A stretch of 64,000 nucleotides of DNA, from contig NZ_CAJUBO010000008.1 of NCBI RefSeq assembly GCF_910584445.1, positions 42,796-106,795 on the forward strand, written 5' to 3'. A model generated the notes under the pieces. The model saw only the letters and a program-made list of their open reading frames with translations. It ran no database searches and had not been told where the DNA came from. Below, piece after piece: positions 1 through 9,668 of this stretch (its first letter is position 1; every line of letters starts with the position of its first letter). Source of the DNA: an uncultured Desulfovibrio sp. (GTDB taxonomy: Bacteria; Desulfobacterota; Desulfovibrionia; Desulfovibrionales; Desulfovibrionaceae). A program made the position numbers and the translations under genes.

Positions 1-571
1 GAATGGGCGCGGGATTTCCTCGGCCATGTGGAACTGCCGGAACTGGTGAGTCCCTATGCCTCGGCCCTGGCCGGGCACCTCCAGATCTCCGAGGCGGAAC
101 TGCGCCGGGGGGTGGCCGTGCGCCTGGACGAACGGCACGGCGGACGGGGGGGCGCCGCGCCTGCGGCCAACAGGGCGCGCCAGAACATGCGCGATGTGCA
201 GATCATGATCTTTGCCGTGCGGTATCCCGAACGTCTTGCCGATCTGCGCGAGCTGGGCGCCGACCTGGCCCTGCGCTCGCCCGGTGCGCGCCGTTTCTGG
301 GACGTCATCGAGGAATGGGGGGCGGAGGAAGCGCCCTACCATCTGGATGACCGCCAGAAAAGCTTCTGGTTCGCGCAGCGCGGACCCGACAAGGCGCCCC
401 TGAATAATGGCGACTGGGAACTGGAATGCCTGCGCCGCGACCTGGAAACCTATTACGAATCGACAAAAAAATCTTCTGTTTCCGCCGCGTTACGCGAGAA
501 TACCGGAAATAGTGACTTTGCGGCGGACTTGGAGTATCTTCGCGCACTTCAGGAAACCTTGGAGAACGGCC

Positions 572-585
<14 letters not shown>
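1..585 (+). CDS. dnaG: DNA primase, C-terminal part (cut by window edge)
   Basis: Reading frame 1 is open from the first base and encodes the last 194 residues of a primase. What remains is the C-terminal helical region that binds the replicative helicase DnaB; the zinc finger and TOPRIM core lie upstream of the window. The segment is helix-rich, with acidic and arginine residues around FLGHVELPELVSPYAS. The main support is context: it overlaps the start of the primary sigma factor gene by 14 bp, the classic dnaG-rpoD macromolecular synthesis arrangement. The identification is strong by context and moderate by sequence, because C-terminal primase domains diverge quickly. Confidence 0.85.
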
Positions 586-2338
<1,753 letters not shown>

Positions 2339-2342
2339 CGCC

Positions 2343-3071
2343 ATGCCCGGCACCAGATCCGGCGCGCTGCCGCGCGCGCTGCGCCGGGCGGGGCTTGCGC
2401 TCCTCCTGCTCGTCACCGCGCTTTCCCTTGCACGCGCTCCGGTATCGCGGGCGGCGGAGCCAAACGCGGCGGATCAGGGACCGGGCCAGCCGGACGGCAC
2501 CGTCGCCCACTGCTTTGACGGCGACACGCTCAAACTCAGGGATCGGCGGGTGGTGCGCCTTGCGGGCATCGATGCGCCGGAACTGGGGCGTGGTCAGACC
2601 CAGCCGCAGTATTATGCCCGCGAGGCAAAGGCGGAACTGGAGCGGCTCGCCACGGGCCGGCAGGTGGCCCTGCTGGCCGCCGGCGTGAACGACCATGACC
2701 GTCATGGGCGCCTGGTGGCCGAACTGCGCCTTGCGGACGGCCGCTCGCTCAATGAGCTTATGGTGGCTTCCGGGGCGGCCTTTTTCTATCCGCACCGGGA
2801 TCTTGGGCCGGAATTTCAGGAACGCCTGCGCGATCTTCAGGCACAGGCCATCCACGAACGGCGCGGTCTCTGGGCGCACCTGCTTTCCCTGCCCCTGGCG
2901 CGCGAAACCTATGTGGGCAACCGCGCCTCGCTTCGCTTTTTTCCCGTGAACTGCCCCGAGGCGCGGCACATCAAGCCGCGCAACCGCATCCATTTCGGCA
3001 CGCTCATGGATGCCTTCCTTGCCGGCTACGCCCCCGCCCGCATCTGCGTGTTCTGGCCGGAAGCCAGGTAG
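2343..3071 (+). CDS. Secreted thermonuclease-like (SNase domain) nuclease
   Basis: Exported protein of about 242 aa with a staphylococcal-nuclease OB-fold domain. A basic n-region followed by LALLLLVTALSLARA looks like a signal peptide cleaved near AA-EPN. The SNase core starts at CFDGDTLKLRDRRVVRLAGI and continues to DAPELG, giving the Arg, Asp and Glu of the active site. HDRHGRLVAEL later supplies the second Arg, so the enzyme looks competent. It probably degrades nucleic acid at or outside the cell envelope. It starts 4 bp after the rpoD stop. An in-frame ATG at 2328 overlaps rpoD and is possible; 2343 gives a more normal signal-peptide length. No cargo-like neighbours are present. Confidence 0.85.
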   Translation: MPGTRSGALPRALRRAGLALLLLVTALSLARAPVSRAAEPNAADQGPGQPDGTVAHCFDGDTLKLRDRRVVRLAGIDAPELGRGQTQPQYYAREAKAELERLATGRQVALLAAGVNDHDRHGRLVAELRLADGRSLNELMVASGAAFFYPHRDLGPEFQERLRDLQAQAIHERRGLWAHLLSLPLARETYVGNRASLRFFPVNCPEARHIKPRNRIHFGTLMDAFLAGYAPARICVFWPEAR

Positions 3072-3267
3072 GGCATGCCGCCTGCCGGCCACGCGCGCAG
3101 CAGGCGCCCCAAAAGACAGGCGCTGATTTTTCACGAGGACGCATGAGGCGCCCGCCCTTCCCTGCCGACGCTGCAAAAACCACGGCCCGGAAACCGCCTG
3201 CGGACACCGCCACGGCCTTTCCGGACGCGCGCCGGGCGCCTGCATGGCCCATGCTTCTGCCGAAGCT

Positions 3268-4149
3268 TCAGCCCTCGAAGACCCAGTGCAGGATGCGCTT
3301 GTGCACCCGCAGCCGGTATTCGGCCTGACGCACCAGTTGCGATGCCCGGCTGGAGAGCACTGCCGGCGCCACGGGGATGGCGCGCACAGGCGAGGCGCTC
3401 AGAAAAAGGCGCGCATCGGGACGGGCTTTCGCCATCAGTTCGGGGGAGATGCCCCAGAGAGCCTGTTCCTCCGCATCCAGAGTGCCGCGGTAGCCCGCAA
3501 ACACAAAGTTGGCGTCATGCACCGCCTCTTCAGGGGAATAGACAAAGCTCACCGGGCTGCCGATGCGCGCCGCACGGGCTTCCAACGCGCCTGTGTCGAA
3601 CTGGCGGGGCACGGCAACGCGCAGGGCAAAGGGAAACCAGGCCGTCGCCTCGATGAGGGAATGGAGCGTGCCGTTGACGCAGCCCACCCAGGCCGCCGTC
3701 ACCCCCTTGAGATAGCGTGAGATACGCAGCATGCAGGCGATGTCCGCCAGGGCATGGACGGGATGGGCGTCGGGACTGCCCGCGTTGATGACCGGGAAGC
3801 GCACTTCCGTTTCGGAAATGTTCCAGCTCGTCACCGGGAGGCCGTAGGCATAGAGGCAATCGAGGTAATAGCCGAAAATGGGCATCAGGTGTTCCTGGAA
3901 ACCGCTGGCCTCTTTCTGCCAGACATCGGATTCGCAGCCTTCAAAAATGGTCGTTCCGCCCATCTGCCGCACGGCGGCGGTGACGCAGAGGCGCTCGGGC
4001 AGGGAATGCCGGGCGAACACGAGCAGCGCCACGCGCTCGGTCATGAAGTCCGACTGCAATTTGGCGTCGGGGATGCCGATGGCCTGCTGCACGAGCATCC
4101 AGCAGATTTCCGAACCAAGGTCCTTGATGGTCAGAACATTTCGTGCCAT
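3268..4149 (-). CDS. Degenerate aspartate/ornithine carbamoyltransferase-family protein
   Basis: 293-aa protein with the overall layout of an ornithine carbamoyltransferase, including the C-terminal RLRVHKRILHWVFEG that matches the family's final helix. The signature residues are altered. The carbamoyl-phosphate loop S-T-R-T-R reads HSLPER. The HPxQ motif reads HPVHALAD. The ornithine-binding HCLP position reads SASP. True transcarbamoylase activity is therefore doubtful; a regulatory, structural or different catalytic role is inference. It stands alone on the minus strand with no arginine-pathway genes beside it. ATG at 4149 follows a purine-rich GGAGGAAGC, a good ribosome site. It is also shorter than typical family members. 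Confidence 0.7.
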   Translation of the reverse strand: MARNVLTIKDLGSEICWMLVQQAIGIPDAKLQSDFMTERVALLVFARHSLPERLCVTAAVRQMGGTTIFEGCESDVWQKEASGFQEHLMPIFGYYLDCLYAYGLPVTSWNISETEVRFPVINAGSPDAHPVHALADIACMLRISRYLKGVTAAWVGCVNGTLHSLIEATAWFPFALRVAVPRQFDTGALEARAARIGSPVSFVYSPEEAVHDANFVFAGYRGTLDAEEQALWGISPELMAKARPDARLFLSASPVRAIPVAPAVLSSRASQLVRQAEYRLRVHKRILHWVFEG

Positions 4150-4174
4150 GGCTTCCTCCAGAACGACAGGCGAT

Positions 4175-4280
4175 AGCGCGGCGGTACCCGCGTCACGAGC
4201 AGCAGGTGGGCGGGTCCGTGTCCGAACAGCGCGGCGGTACCCGCATCAACACTAACAGGGGGGCGGCGCCGTGTCCAGAC
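4175..4280. repeat. Two-copy tandem repeat, unit about 53 bp
   Basis: The 21-bp segment beginning AGCGCGGCGGTACCCGC occurs at 4175-4195 and again at 4228-4248, differing at one base. The following 30 bp are also similar in both copies (gcaggtgggcgggtccgtgtcc versus a diverged counterpart). The copies sit in the 230-bp divergent gap between the carbamoyltransferase-like gene (minus) and gph (plus), so they could carry paired operator sites or be a slippage duplication. No function can be assigned. Confidence 0.7.
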
Positions 4281-4379
4281 AATGGGGACCCGGCTGCGAA
4301 GGGCTTGGATTTTCCGTCTCCATGGACTATCCTCGTTCGCCGCGACGGTGCCCACATCCACCGCTGACAGGGAGTCTCC

Positions 4380-5054
4380 ATGGACGCCGCGTTTTTTGAC
4401 CTTGACGGAACGCTGCTGGATACGCTTGCCGACATCGGGAATGCCTGCAACCGGATGCTGGCGGCCCACGGTTTCCCGCAGCATGCGCTCCCCGCCTATG
4501 CCGCCATGGTGGGCAACGGCTTTACGCGCACGGTCGAGCAGGCTCTGCCCCCCACTGTCACCGCGGCGCTTTCCCGGGACGGGCTGGAAGCCCTGGCCGC
4601 CGAGGCGCGCGCCTGCTATGCGGGCGATCTGCGCGCGCATACCGTCCCCTATGACGGCATGCCGCAGGCCCTGGCCGCGCTTGCGGACAGGGGCATGACC
4701 CTCGCCGTGCTTTCCAACAAGCCCGATGCCTGGACGGTCGCGCTGATCAGCCATTTTTTTCCGGAGATCCCGTTCGCGCTTGTCCGCGGCGCGCGCCCGG
4801 GGGTCCCGCTCAAACCCGACCCGGAAGCGCCGCGCGCCATGCTGGCCGAGCTTGGCCTTCAGGCCGGGCGTTGCGCCTATGTGGGCGACAGCGATGTGGA
4901 TATGCGTACGGCGCTCAATGCCGGCATGGTGCCTGTCGGCGCGGCCTGGGGCTTCCGCGGCGGCGGGGAGCTGCTCCAGGCGGGCGCGCGCCTGCTTGCC
5001 GCGCTGCCGGAGGAGCTTCCGGCCCTTCTGGATACTGCCCCCGCCGCCAGGTGA
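4380..5054 (+). CDS. gph: HAD-family phosphatase, probably phosphoglycolate phosphatase
   Basis: 224-aa haloacid-dehalogenase phosphatase. Motif I is FFDLDGTLLDT (nucleophile Asp plus general-acid Asp), motif II is VLSNKPDAW (Ser), the motif III Lys is in PLKPDPEA, and motif IV is CAYVGDSDVDMRTA. The helical cap after motif I is the C1 type seen in phosphoglycolate phosphatases. It hydrolyses small phosphate esters in the cytosol; phosphoglycolate as substrate is inferred from family resemblance, and pyrophosphatase PpaX-like use cannot be excluded. A ferredoxin-like gene follows after 7 bp, so the two are probably cotranscribed. Confidence 0.85.
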   Translation: MDAAFFDLDGTLLDTLADIGNACNRMLAAHGFPQHALPAYAAMVGNGFTRTVEQALPPTVTAALSRDGLEALAAEARACYAGDLRAHTVPYDGMPQALAALADRGMTLAVLSNKPDAWTVALISHFFPEIPFALVRGARPGVPLKPDPEAPRAMLAELGLQAGRCAYVGDSDVDMRTALNAGMVPVGAAWGFRGGGELLQAGARLLAALPEELPALLDTAPAAR

Positions 5055-5061
5055 GGTTGCC

Positions 5062-5766
5062 ATGCTTCGGCCCATCATTGAGATCGATGAGGAAAAGTGC
5101 AACGGGTGCGGCCAGTGCGTCCTTGACTGCGCCGAGGGCGCTCTCGCCATTGTGGATGGCAAGGCGCGCCTGATCGGCGATATGTATTGTGACGGACTCG
5201 GGGCCTGCCTCAACTGCCCTCAGGGCGCCCTGACCCTGAACACGCGTGAGGCCGCGCCCTTTGACGAGGCGGCGGCCCTGGCGGCCAGGGCGCGCCGCGA
5301 AGCATCCGGCGCGGCCTCCGGTGGCTGCCCCGGCAGCGCGGCGCGCGCCCTCAGACCCCTGATGCCCCATGGAGGGGAAAGGAGCCACGCCGCAGCGCAG
5401 GAAGGCGCTCTCGCGGCGCAGTTACCCGCATGGCCCGTCAAGCTGGCGCTCGTGCCGCCGGCGGCCCCGTTCCTGCGCGGCGCGCGGCTGCTGCTCACGG
5501 CCGACTGCGCGAGCCTGGCCCTGCCGGACCTCCACGCGCATTGGCTCACAGGGCACATCCCGCTGCTCGCCTGCCCCAAGCTCGAAGACCACGCCGCCCT
5601 TCGGGAACGGCTGGGCGCCATCATCAGGGAGGCCGCTCCCGCCGGCATCACCATCCTGCGGATGAGCGTGCCCTGCTGCGGCGCGCTCGGCCGCCTGGCG
5701 GAACAGGCCATGGCAGCCTGCGGCGGCAATGTCCCGCTGGCGACGCATACGGTCCGGCTGCCGTAG
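5062..5766 (+). CDS. 4Fe-4S ferredoxin-domain protein
   Basis: 234-aa protein with an N-terminal dicluster-like ferredoxin region. The first motif is CNGCGQCVLDCAEGAL, a C-x2-C-x2-C-x3-C cluster. The second, CDGLGACLNCPQGAL, is irregular, so only one or one-plus-partial cluster may form. The remaining 150 residues are Ala/Pro-rich with further cysteines (LLTADCASLAL, LLACPKLEDHA, PCCGALGRLAEQ). Proteins of this shape are common in anaerobes; an electron-transfer role is inferred. The ATG at 5062 follows GAGG at a suitable distance; the open frame runs further upstream but only inside gph. Confidence 0.8.
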   Translation: MLRPIIEIDEEKCNGCGQCVLDCAEGALAIVDGKARLIGDMYCDGLGACLNCPQGALTLNTREAAPFDEAAALAARARREASGAASGGCPGSAARALRPLMPHGGERSHAAAQEGALAAQLPAWPVKLALVPPAAPFLRGARLLLTADCASLALPDLHAHWLTGHIPLLACPKLEDHAALRERLGAIIREAAPAGITILRMSVPCCGALGRLAEQAMAACGGNVPLATHTVRLP

Positions 5767-5885
5767 CGCATTTTGCCGGGGAAAATATCTGTACGGCAGA
5801 GATCTCCCTCAGGTTTCGCTGCTGTCATTTCCCCGCAGAGCGGGACAATCGGCGGAAAAGCGCGGTTTTTCGCCATATGCGGCGC

Positions 5886-5936
5886 GGGCGTCCGCTCCCG
5901 CAGCCGCCGGAGCGTTTCCGCGGTTCCATTGTGAAA
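5886..5936 (-). repeat. Dispersed intergenic repeat, copy 1
   Basis: The stretch containing CTCCCGCAGCCGCCGGAGCG and GGTTCCATTG is nearly identical to the reverse complement of 9555-9606. CGCTCC and GGAGCG inside it can pair, giving a REP-like hairpin. Both copies are in short intergenic gaps, which suggests a genome-wide intergenic repeat family. Confidence 0.7.
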
Positions 5937-5996
5937 GCGCTCCCGAGGCGTCCGCCTTGTGGCCGCGCCCTTCCGCGCTGCTGAAGACGGATCCCA

Positions 5997-6024
5997 TTGA
6001 CAAATCCTAGCAAAAGACTATGTT
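5997..6024 (+). promoter_or_regulatory. Sigma-70 promoter for metA
   Basis: TTGACA at 5997-6002, a 16-bp spacer, then TATGTT at 6019-6024. The -35 is a perfect consensus and the -10 matches four of six bases. It lies about 80 bp upstream of the metA start codon. Confidence 0.6.
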
Positions 6025-6102
6025 TTGCGGGCGCCGGAACCCGACAAGCCGCGGGTCCGCGCCGCCCGCCAACAGCCCCGGCCCTTTCCACGGGAGGAAC
6101 CG

Positions 6103-7044
6103 ATGCCCATCAAAATTCCCGCAGATCTTCCCGCCCGCGCGGCGCTGGCGAGCGAAAACATCTTCGTCATGACGGACGAACGGGCAGACCGGCAGGACAT
6201 ACGCCCGCTGGAGATCGCCATCGTCAATCTCATGCCCACCAAGATCGCCACGGAAACGCAGCTCCTGCGCCTGCTCGGCAATTCTCCCATCCAGGTGAAC
6301 ATCACCCTGTTGCGGACGGCGGCCCATGAATCGCGCAATACGCCCGTGCAGCATCTCGAACGCTTTTACAAAACGTTTGACGAAATCCGCCACAAAAGCT
6401 TTGACGGCATGGTCATCACCGGCGCCCCGGTGGAGCATCTTCCCTTCGATCAGGTGGACTACTGGGACGAGCTTGTCGGGATCATGACCTTCGCCCGGGA
6501 GCGCGTCTATTCCACCCTGTATCTCTGCTGGGCCGCCCAGGCTGCCCTGCACCACTTTTACGGCGTGCCCAAGCATGTGCTGCCGGGCAAGGTCTCCGGC
6601 ATCTTCTGCCATGAGGTGCTCCGGCCGGAGTGCCGCCTGTTCCGCGGATTCGACGATGAGTTTCTCGCGCCCCATTCCCGCCATACCGAAGTGCGTACGG
6701 AAGACGTGCTCCGGCATCCTGAGCTGCGCATCCTTGCGGAATCCGCCGAAGCGGGCCTTGCCGTGGTGGAGAGCCGGGACCAGCGCCAGGTCTTCATGAC
6801 CGGCCATCTGGAATATGACCGGGGCACTCTGGACGCGGAATACAGGAGGGATCTCGCCAGGGGCGACGATCCCGCCATCCCGCGCCACTACTATCCCGGC
6901 GATGACCCGGATGTCATGCCGCTCATGACCTGGCGCGCGCACGCCCATCTTTTTTACAGCAACTGGCTCAACTACTACGTCTATCAGGAAACCCCCTTCA
7001 GCCTCACCGCCCTTGCCCGGGACGACGGGGAACGCGCGTCCTGA
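6103..7044 (+). CDS. metA: Homoserine O-acyltransferase (MetA family)
   Basis: 313-aa enzyme that acylates the hydroxyl of homoserine, the committing step of methionine synthesis. Family landmarks are MPIKIPADLPA at the start, LEIAIVNLMPTKIATETQLL, ITGAPVEHLPFDQVDYW, the catalytic cysteine in YLCWAAQAALHH, and the His-Glu pair in MTGHLEYD. Whether acetyl-CoA or succinyl-CoA is used cannot be told reliably by eye. ATG 6103 is preceded by GGGAGGA at ideal spacing; the frame is open to 6025 but lacks a ribosome site there. It is monocistronic, with its own promoter at 5997. Confidence 0.93.
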   Translation: MPIKIPADLPARAALASENIFVMTDERADRQDIRPLEIAIVNLMPTKIATETQLLRLLGNSPIQVNITLLRTAAHESRNTPVQHLERFYKTFDEIRHKSFDGMVITGAPVEHLPFDQVDYWDELVGIMTFARERVYSTLYLCWAAQAALHHFYGVPKHVLPGKVSGIFCHEVLRPECRLFRGFDDEFLAPHSRHTEVRTEDVLRHPELRILAESAEAGLAVVESRDQRQVFMTGHLEYDRGTLDAEYRRDLARGDDPAIPRHYYPGDDPDVMPLMTWRAHAHLFYSNWLNYYVYQETPFSLTALARDDGERAS

Positions 7045-7083
7045 CGGACGCCCGAGGCTCCGCCAAAGGAGACTGCCTTTTCC

Positions 7084-7572
7084 ATGCGATTTTCCACACG
7101 AACACGCTATGGCCTGCGTTTTCTGCTGCGCCTGGCGGCCCAGCCGGAAGGCTGCCTGCTCCAGCTCGGCCAGGTGGCGAAAGAGGAACGCATCTCCTCC
7201 GGCTATCTGGAACAGATCGTCCGGGCGCTCAAACCGCTCGGCATCCTGCGGGCCGTGCGCGGCACGGGCGGCGGCTACGCCCTCGCCAAGCCCGCCGCGG
7301 ACATCAACATGGAAGATGTTTTTCTGCATCTGGAAGGCGAGATCGCGCCCGTGCGCTGCCTTACCACCAACACGCTCTGCACGCATGAGGGGCAGTGCTC
7401 CACCCGGGCCTTCTGGCAGGCCCTCGACAGGCATATGCGCGATTTTCTGCGGCGCCGTACCTTGCAGGAGTTGAGCGAACAGTGCAAGAATACCCCGGGC
7501 GCCGGCTCCGCCTCGGGCGACAGGGGCGAAGAGCGCCCCATTTCAGGAGGATCATATGTGGAATTACACTGA
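7084..7572 (+). CDS. Rrf2/IscR-family [Fe-S] regulator
   Basis: 162-aa winged-helix repressor. The N-terminus MRFSTRTRYGLRFLLRLA is typical of Rrf2 proteins, and VRGTGGGYALAKP is the wing. Three cysteines (CLTTNTLC then THEGQC) occupy the place where IscR binds a [2Fe-2S] cluster. It overlaps the start of nifU by 17 bp and heads the nifU-nifS operon, so feedback control of Fe-S cluster assembly in response to cluster supply is the natural inference. The last 30 residues are Gly/Ser-rich and probably unstructured. Confidence 0.9.
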   Translation: MRFSTRTRYGLRFLLRLAAQPEGCLLQLGQVAKEERISSGYLEQIVRALKPLGILRAVRGTGGGYALAKPAADINMEDVFLHLEGEIAPVRCLTTNTLCTHEGQCSTRAFWQALDRHMRDFLRRRTLQELSEQCKNTPGAGSASGDRGEERPISGGSYVELH

Positions 7573-8392
7573 GGCCGTCCATGACCACTTCCTGCATCCG
7601 CATAACGCCGGTCCCATCCCGGACGCCAATGCCATCGGCGAGGTGGGCAGTCTCGCCTGCGGCGATGCGCTCAAGCTTTATCTGAAGATCAGCGATGCGG
7701 GCGTCATCGAGAACGCGGGTTTCGAGACCTTTGGCTGCGCCAGCGCCATCGCCTCAAGCTCGGTGCTGACGGACATGATCAAGGGCATGACCGTGGACGA
7801 AGCCCTCAAGCTCACCAACAAGGATATCGCCAACGCGCTGGGTGGCCTGCCCAAGCAGAAAATGCACTGTTCGGTCATGGGCCAGGAGGCGCTGGAGGCC
7901 GCCATCCGCCAGTGGAAGGGCGAACCCGCGGTGCCGCATGCCCATGAGGAAGGCAGGCTCGTCTGCAAGTGCTTCGGCGTGACGGATGCCCAGATCATCC
8001 GCGCCATCCGCGAGAACAACCTCAAGACCGTCGAGGAAGTCACCGCCTATACCAAGGCCGGCGGCGCCTGCGGCGAATGTCAGGACGAGATCGCCGAGAT
8101 CCTCGCCACGGAGCTGAAGCAGAAGCCCCTGCAGGAACTCAAGCCCCGGCCGCGCCTCACCAATGTCCAGCGCATGCAGCAGGTCCTCAAGGTCATCGAC
8201 GAGGAGATCCGGCCCCAGCTTGCGGCCGATGGCGGTGATATCGAGCTTGTGGATGTGGACGGCAAGCGCGTGGTGGTGGCCCTGCACGGCCGCTGTTCGC
8301 AGTGCCGTTCCAGCAACGTGACCATCGGCAACCTGGTGGAGCGACTCCTGCGCGAGCATGTGGAGCCGGACATCGTGGTCGAGGAGGCCTGA
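7556..8392 (+). CDS. nifU: Fe-S cluster scaffold NifU (three-domain)
   Basis: 278-aa scaffold on which [Fe-S] clusters are built using sulfur from NifS. Domain 1 (residues 1-125) is IscU-like, with cysteines in SLACGDAL, FGCASAIA and KMHCSVMG. Domain 2 (about 135-185) is BFD-like and has CKCFG and CGECQ, the permanent [2Fe-2S] ligands. Domain 3 (about 200-278) is Nfu-like, ending with the CSQC motif in GRCSQCRSSNVTIGN. All expected cysteines are visible. GGAGG precedes ATG 7556. In Desulfovibrio-type anaerobes this NIF-type system serves general cluster assembly, so it does not imply nitrogen fixation; no nitrogenase genes are present here. Confidence 0.96.
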   Translation: MWNYTEAVHDHFLHPHNAGPIPDANAIGEVGSLACGDALKLYLKISDAGVIENAGFETFGCASAIASSSVLTDMIKGMTVDEALKLTNKDIANALGGLPKQKMHCSVMGQEALEAAIRQWKGEPAVPHAHEEGRLVCKCFGVTDAQIIRAIRENNLKTVEEVTAYTKAGGACGECQDEIAEILATELKQKPLQELKPRPRLTNVQRMQQVLKVIDEEIRPQLAADGGDIELVDVDGKRVVVALHGRCSQCRSSNVTIGNLVERLLREHVEPDIVVEEA

Positions 8393-8395
8393 GCC

Positions 8396-9550
8396 ATGAA
8401 TACCGTGTATCTGGACAACAACGCCACCACGGCCGTCGCCCCCGAAGTGCTCGACGCCATGCTCCCCTACTTCGGCGAGCTGTATGGCAACCCCTCGAGC
8501 ATGCACACCTTCGGCGGTCAGGTGGCCGAAGCCCTGGAAACGGCGCGCGAACGTCTCGCCGCCCTGCTTGGCGCGGACCCGGACGAAGTCCTCTTCACCT
8601 CCTGCGGTTCCGAAAGCGATAACGCGGCCATCTGGTCGGCCCTGCAAAGCCAGCCGGAACGGCGCCACATCATCACCACCCGCGTGGAGCACCCGGCGGT
8701 GCTGAGCGTCTGCCGCTACTGGGAGCGCCAGGGCTACCGCGTGACCATGCTCGGCGTGGATGCCAGGGGACGCCTTGACCTGGAGGAATACGCCGCAGCC
8801 CTCGGCGACGACACGGCCATCGTTTCCGTCATGTTCGCCAATAACGAGGTGGGCAATATCTATCCCATCCAGCGGATGGCGGAGATGGCGAAGGAGCGGG
8901 GCATCCTCTTCCATACGGACGCGGTGCAGGCCGTGGGCAAGGTGCCCATCGACCTTCACCACCTGCCGGTGGACATGCTCTCCCTTTCCGGGCACAAGCT
9001 GCATGCGCCCAAAGGCATCGGCGCGCTCTACATCCGCAAGGGCGTGCGCTTTCGCCCGCTGTTGCGCGGCGGCCATCAGGAACGCGGCCGGCGCGCGGGC
9101 ACGGAAAATGTGCCCTATATCGTGGGCCTGGGCATGGCCGCGCAACTCTGCGCGGACTTCATGCAAAAGGAACGCGTGGATGTGGCGCTGCTCCGCGACA
9201 GAATGGAAGCGGGCCTGCTTGAGCGCATCCCGGACAGCCGCGTCAACGGCGATACGCAGAACAGGCTGCCCAATACCTCCAACATCTCCTTCAAGAATGT
9301 GGAGGGCGAGGCTATCCTGCTCATGCTCGACCGTCTGGGCATCGCCGCCAGCTCCGGCTCGGCCTGTACCTCCGGCAGCCTGGAACCCTCCCATGTGCTC
9401 CGCGCCATGGGCGTGCCCTTCAACTACGCCCACGGTTCCATCCGCCTTTCCCTGTCGCGCTACACCACAGGGGAGGAGGTGGACTATGTGCTCGCCAACT
9501 TCCCGGGCGTCATCGAGACCCTGCGGGCCATCTCGCCGTTCAAGGGATAA
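8396..9550 (+). CDS. nifS: Cysteine desulfurase NifS
   Basis: 384-aa PLP enzyme that removes sulfur from cysteine and passes it as persulfide to NifU. It begins with the class motif YLDNNATTAVAP. The PLP lysine is in LSLSGHKLHAPKGIGALY, and the aspartate in FHTDAVQAVGK stacks on the cofactor. The active-site cysteine is in ASSGSACTSG. Length matches the NifS group. It starts 3 bp after the nifU stop, so it is the last gene of the rrf2-nifU-nifS operon. Confidence 0.97.
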   Translation: MNTVYLDNNATTAVAPEVLDAMLPYFGELYGNPSSMHTFGGQVAEALETARERLAALLGADPDEVLFTSCGSESDNAAIWSALQSQPERRHIITTRVEHPAVLSVCRYWERQGYRVTMLGVDARGRLDLEEYAAALGDDTAIVSVMFANNEVGNIYPIQRMAEMAKERGILFHTDAVQAVGKVPIDLHHLPVDMLSLSGHKLHAPKGIGALYIRKGVRFRPLLRGGHQERGRRAGTENVPYIVGLGMAAQLCADFMQKERVDVALLRDRMEAGLLERIPDSRVNGDTQNRLPNTSNISFKNVEGEAILLMLDRLGIAASSGSACTSGSLEPSHVLRAMGVPFNYAHGSIRLSLSRYTTGEEVDYVLANFPGVIETLRAISPFKG

Positions 9551-9554
9551 GGCG

Positions 9555-9606
9555 TTTTCGCAATGGAATCGCGTGAACGCTCCGGCGGCTGCGGGAGAAG
9601 ATGCCC
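9555..9606 (+). repeat. Dispersed intergenic repeat, copy 2
   Basis: Reverse-complement match to 5886-5936 with only a few mismatches over about 50 bp. It starts 5 bp after the nifS stop codon, in the convergent gap with hydF, where its hairpin could help end transcription. Confidence 0.7.
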
Positions 9607-9668
9607 GCCTGCCGGCTGCACGGGTCCCCCCGGCAACGGCTGCCGCGAACGGAGAGGCTGCGGACCCC

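Larger units (their letters stand above)
5767..6102. other. Intergenic region before metA
   Basis: 336 bp without a supported gene. It holds one copy of a dispersed repeat (5886-5936), a sigma-70-like promoter (5997-6024) and a leader of about 70 bp before metA. I looked for a SAM-responsive riboswitch and saw no convincing match. Confidence 0.6.

Noticed and set aside
5767..6102. SAM riboswitch upstream of metA
   Set aside because: No match to the conserved SAM-I or SAM-II cores could be found; only a promoter and a dispersed repeat are evident.
7556..9550. Nitrogen-fixation cluster
   Set aside because: NifU and NifS serve general Fe-S assembly in these anaerobes; no nitrogenase genes are present.
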